Source of the DNA: Frankiaceae bacterium
GTDB lineage: Bacteria > Actinomycetota > Actinomycetes > JAFAQI01
DNA: 7,611 nucleotides
Direction: 5' to 3'
Assembly (NCBI GenBank): GCA_030840615.1
Contig: JAVEEE010000370.1
Span: 1-7,611 of the forward strand
Below, in pieces: positions 6,366 to 7,611 of the stretch. A program made the position numbers and the translations under genes. The stretch's first letter is position 1; the number at the start of each line of letters is the position of its first letter. The notes below the pieces were generated by a model, which saw only the letters and a list, made by a program, of their open reading frames with translations, searched no databases and had not been told where the DNA came from.

Positions 6366-7611
6366 AGGCCGTGCGGCCAGGCGCCGTTGGTGAGCTTGAC
6401 GGCGTAGAAGCCGCTGTCGCCGTCGGCGTACCAGACCTGGTGGTGACGCAGGTCGAAGGTCGGTGCGGACATCGCGTAGGAGCCGCTCGTCAGTGGCAGG
6501 TTGTTCGGCGCCGGCTTGTTGAAGTAGGCCACCTCGCGCGGGTGACGCGGGTCGGAGATGTTGAAGACGCGCAGGCCGGACAGGATGAAGCTGCACGCGA
6601 CGATCTTGGGGTTGTCCAGCCGCGGTACGGCGCAGTAGTGGGCGGCGTAACCCTGGACGCCGTACTGCGCCCCCGGGTCGTTCTTCTGGTCGGTGCCGCG
6701 GGCTGCGGGCTGGTTGACCTCGAGGCGCATGTTGCCGACGACCCGCGGGTGCCGCTCGTCGTCGATGTTGATCATCCGGGCGGCGCCGACGGCGTCGTTG
6801 GCTGTGTAGCCGGTGACGTTCCGGGCGTACTCGTCGAACTCGACGAGGTATTTGTGACCCTTGATCGTCACCGGAATGGTGTTCTGCGGGATCGACACGC
6901 TCGGCCAGGTGATGTGTGAGACGAGGGTCGCCTGCGGGTTGGCGGCGCGGCGCTGGATCTGGCTGACGTCGAGGATCGTCAGACCGTGGTTGCCGAGGTC
7001 GGCGCCATAGAGCCGGGTGCCGGTGGCGTTGATGTTCATGCCGTGGAAGGTGTAGGCGGTGCTGCGCCACACGATCGACGGGAGCAGCGGGTTGCTGACG
7101 TCGATGGCGGTCACGCCGGGCTGCGCGGTGGTGGAGATCCACAGCGTGCGGCCGTCGGGAGAGAAGCCGCTCTCGTGGCCGAGGATGCCGAGCGGCGTCG
7201 ACGACTGGAGCACCGGGTGGCGGCAGTCCTGCGATACGTCGTAGATGTCGACGATGCCGGGGGCGGTCGCGGGTGAGCCCATGCCGGCGGCGAGCAGGCC
7301 GCGCTTGGCGTTGAGGGCGAGCGACTCGTGCGGGCTGTCCATGGCCGGTGTGCGCAGGCGGTCGGTCTCGATCGGCCGGGCCGGGTCGGACATGTCGACG
7401 ACGTGGGTCCCGGGGGTCTCGTTGTCGTGGAAGACGCTGGTGGGGAAGAGCAGGGTGCCGTCGTAGAAGGCGCAGACGCGGCCGGCAGTGTCGACGTAAC
7501 GGAACGTCTTGAAGCCGCCGGTGCTGCCGATGTGCCCGCTCTCCGCGGCGTTGCAGGTGTAGCCCTTGGCGGCCCGGCCGTTCGCGTAGTCGGCCAGCGG
7601 CACCCGGCCCT
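6362..7611 (-). CDS. LVIVD-repeat beta-propeller protein, 5'-truncated by the window edge
   Basis: The reading frame is open from the stop at 6362 to the right edge. A GTG at 7603 is in frame, but the preceding codons read G-R into P-L-A-D-Y-A and there is no room to see a signal peptide, so the true start probably lies outside. About 415 residues are visible. At least five LVIVD-type repeats can be seen, each a short hydrophobic strand followed by D/N-(I/V/M)-S-(D/N)-P or similar: T-H-V-V-D-M-S-D-P, G-I-V-D-I-Y-D-V-S, V-T-A-I-D-V-S-N-P, L-T-I-L-D-V-S and L-R-V-F-N-I-S-D-P-R-H-P. Counting from 7603 as residue 1, these lie near 66, 116, 164, 208 and 344. Such proteins fold as beta-propellers and are usually secreted, with mostly unknown function. 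Five visible cysteines (including Y-T-C-N, Q-D-C-R-H-P and H-Y-C-A-V) fit an extracellular protein. It converges on the operon and is probably unrelated to it. Confidence 0.9.
   Translation of the reverse strand, partial: GRVPLADYANGRAAKGYTCNAAESGHIGSTGGFKTFRYVDTAGRVCAFYDGTLLFPTSVFHDNETPGTHVVDMSDPARPIETDRLRTPAMDSPHESLALNAKRGLLAAGMGSPATAPGIVDIYDVSQDCRHPVLQSSTPLGILGHESGFSPDGRTLWISTTAQPGVTAIDVSNPLLPSIVWRSTAYTFHGMNINATGTRLYGADLGNHGLTILDVSQIQRRAANPQATLVSHITWPSVSIPQNTIPVTIKGHKYLVEFDEYARNVTGYTANDAVGAARMINIDDERHPRVVGNMRLEVNQPAARGTDQKNDPGAQYGVQGYAAHYCAVPRLDNPKIVACSFILSGLRVFNISDPRHPREVAYFNKPAPNNLPLTSGSYAMSAPTFDLRHHQVWYADGDSGFYAVKLTNGAWPHGL

Noticed and set aside
7601..7603. GTG at 7603 as the true start of the propeller protein
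   Set aside because: The frame remains open to the window edge, and starting here would leave no signal peptide. The start most likely lies outside the window.

Overview
This is a high-GC actinobacterial window. The evidence is the strong G/C third-position bias, GTG starts, a LAL-type LuxR regulator and an LVIVD-repeat propeller protein. The genus cannot be fixed from the sequence alone; Thermoleophilia or Nocardioides-like lineages would both fit.

Layout. (1) Positions 12-329 hold a small secreted acidic protein, closed by a strong 13-bp hairpin terminator (352-388). (2) Positions 442-3180 hold a 912-residue LAL/MalT-like ATPase regulator with a C-terminal LuxR helix-turn-helix. (3) A 98-bp intergenic region follows, carrying a direct repeat around TACGTAG that is a candidate operator or promoter. 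(4) A tight three-gene operon follows on the same strand: an FAD-linked oxidoreductase of the berberine-bridge/PCMH type (3279-4709), a 61-residue very basic small protein behind the best Shine-Dalgarno sequence in the window (4729-4914), and a 14-TM DHA2-family MFS exporter (4929-6365). Gaps inside the operon are 19 and 14 nt. (5) On the opposite strand an LVIVD-repeat beta-propeller protein (6362 to the right edge, 5'-truncated) converges on the operon. The two stop codons share the palindrome CTAG.

How the genes may work together. A large ligand-sensing activator sits directly upstream of an oxidase-small protein-exporter operon. The likely theme is 'sense a small molecule, oxidise it, pump it out', or the tailoring and export of a small metabolite. 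Mitomycin resistance offers a known parallel: a histidyl-FAD oxidase (McrA) and a 14-TM exporter (Mct) act on the same drug. The substrate here is unknown. The conserved-looking but unrecognised small basic protein between the enzyme and the pump is the least explained part of the cassette. The terminal genes on either side look unrelated to it.
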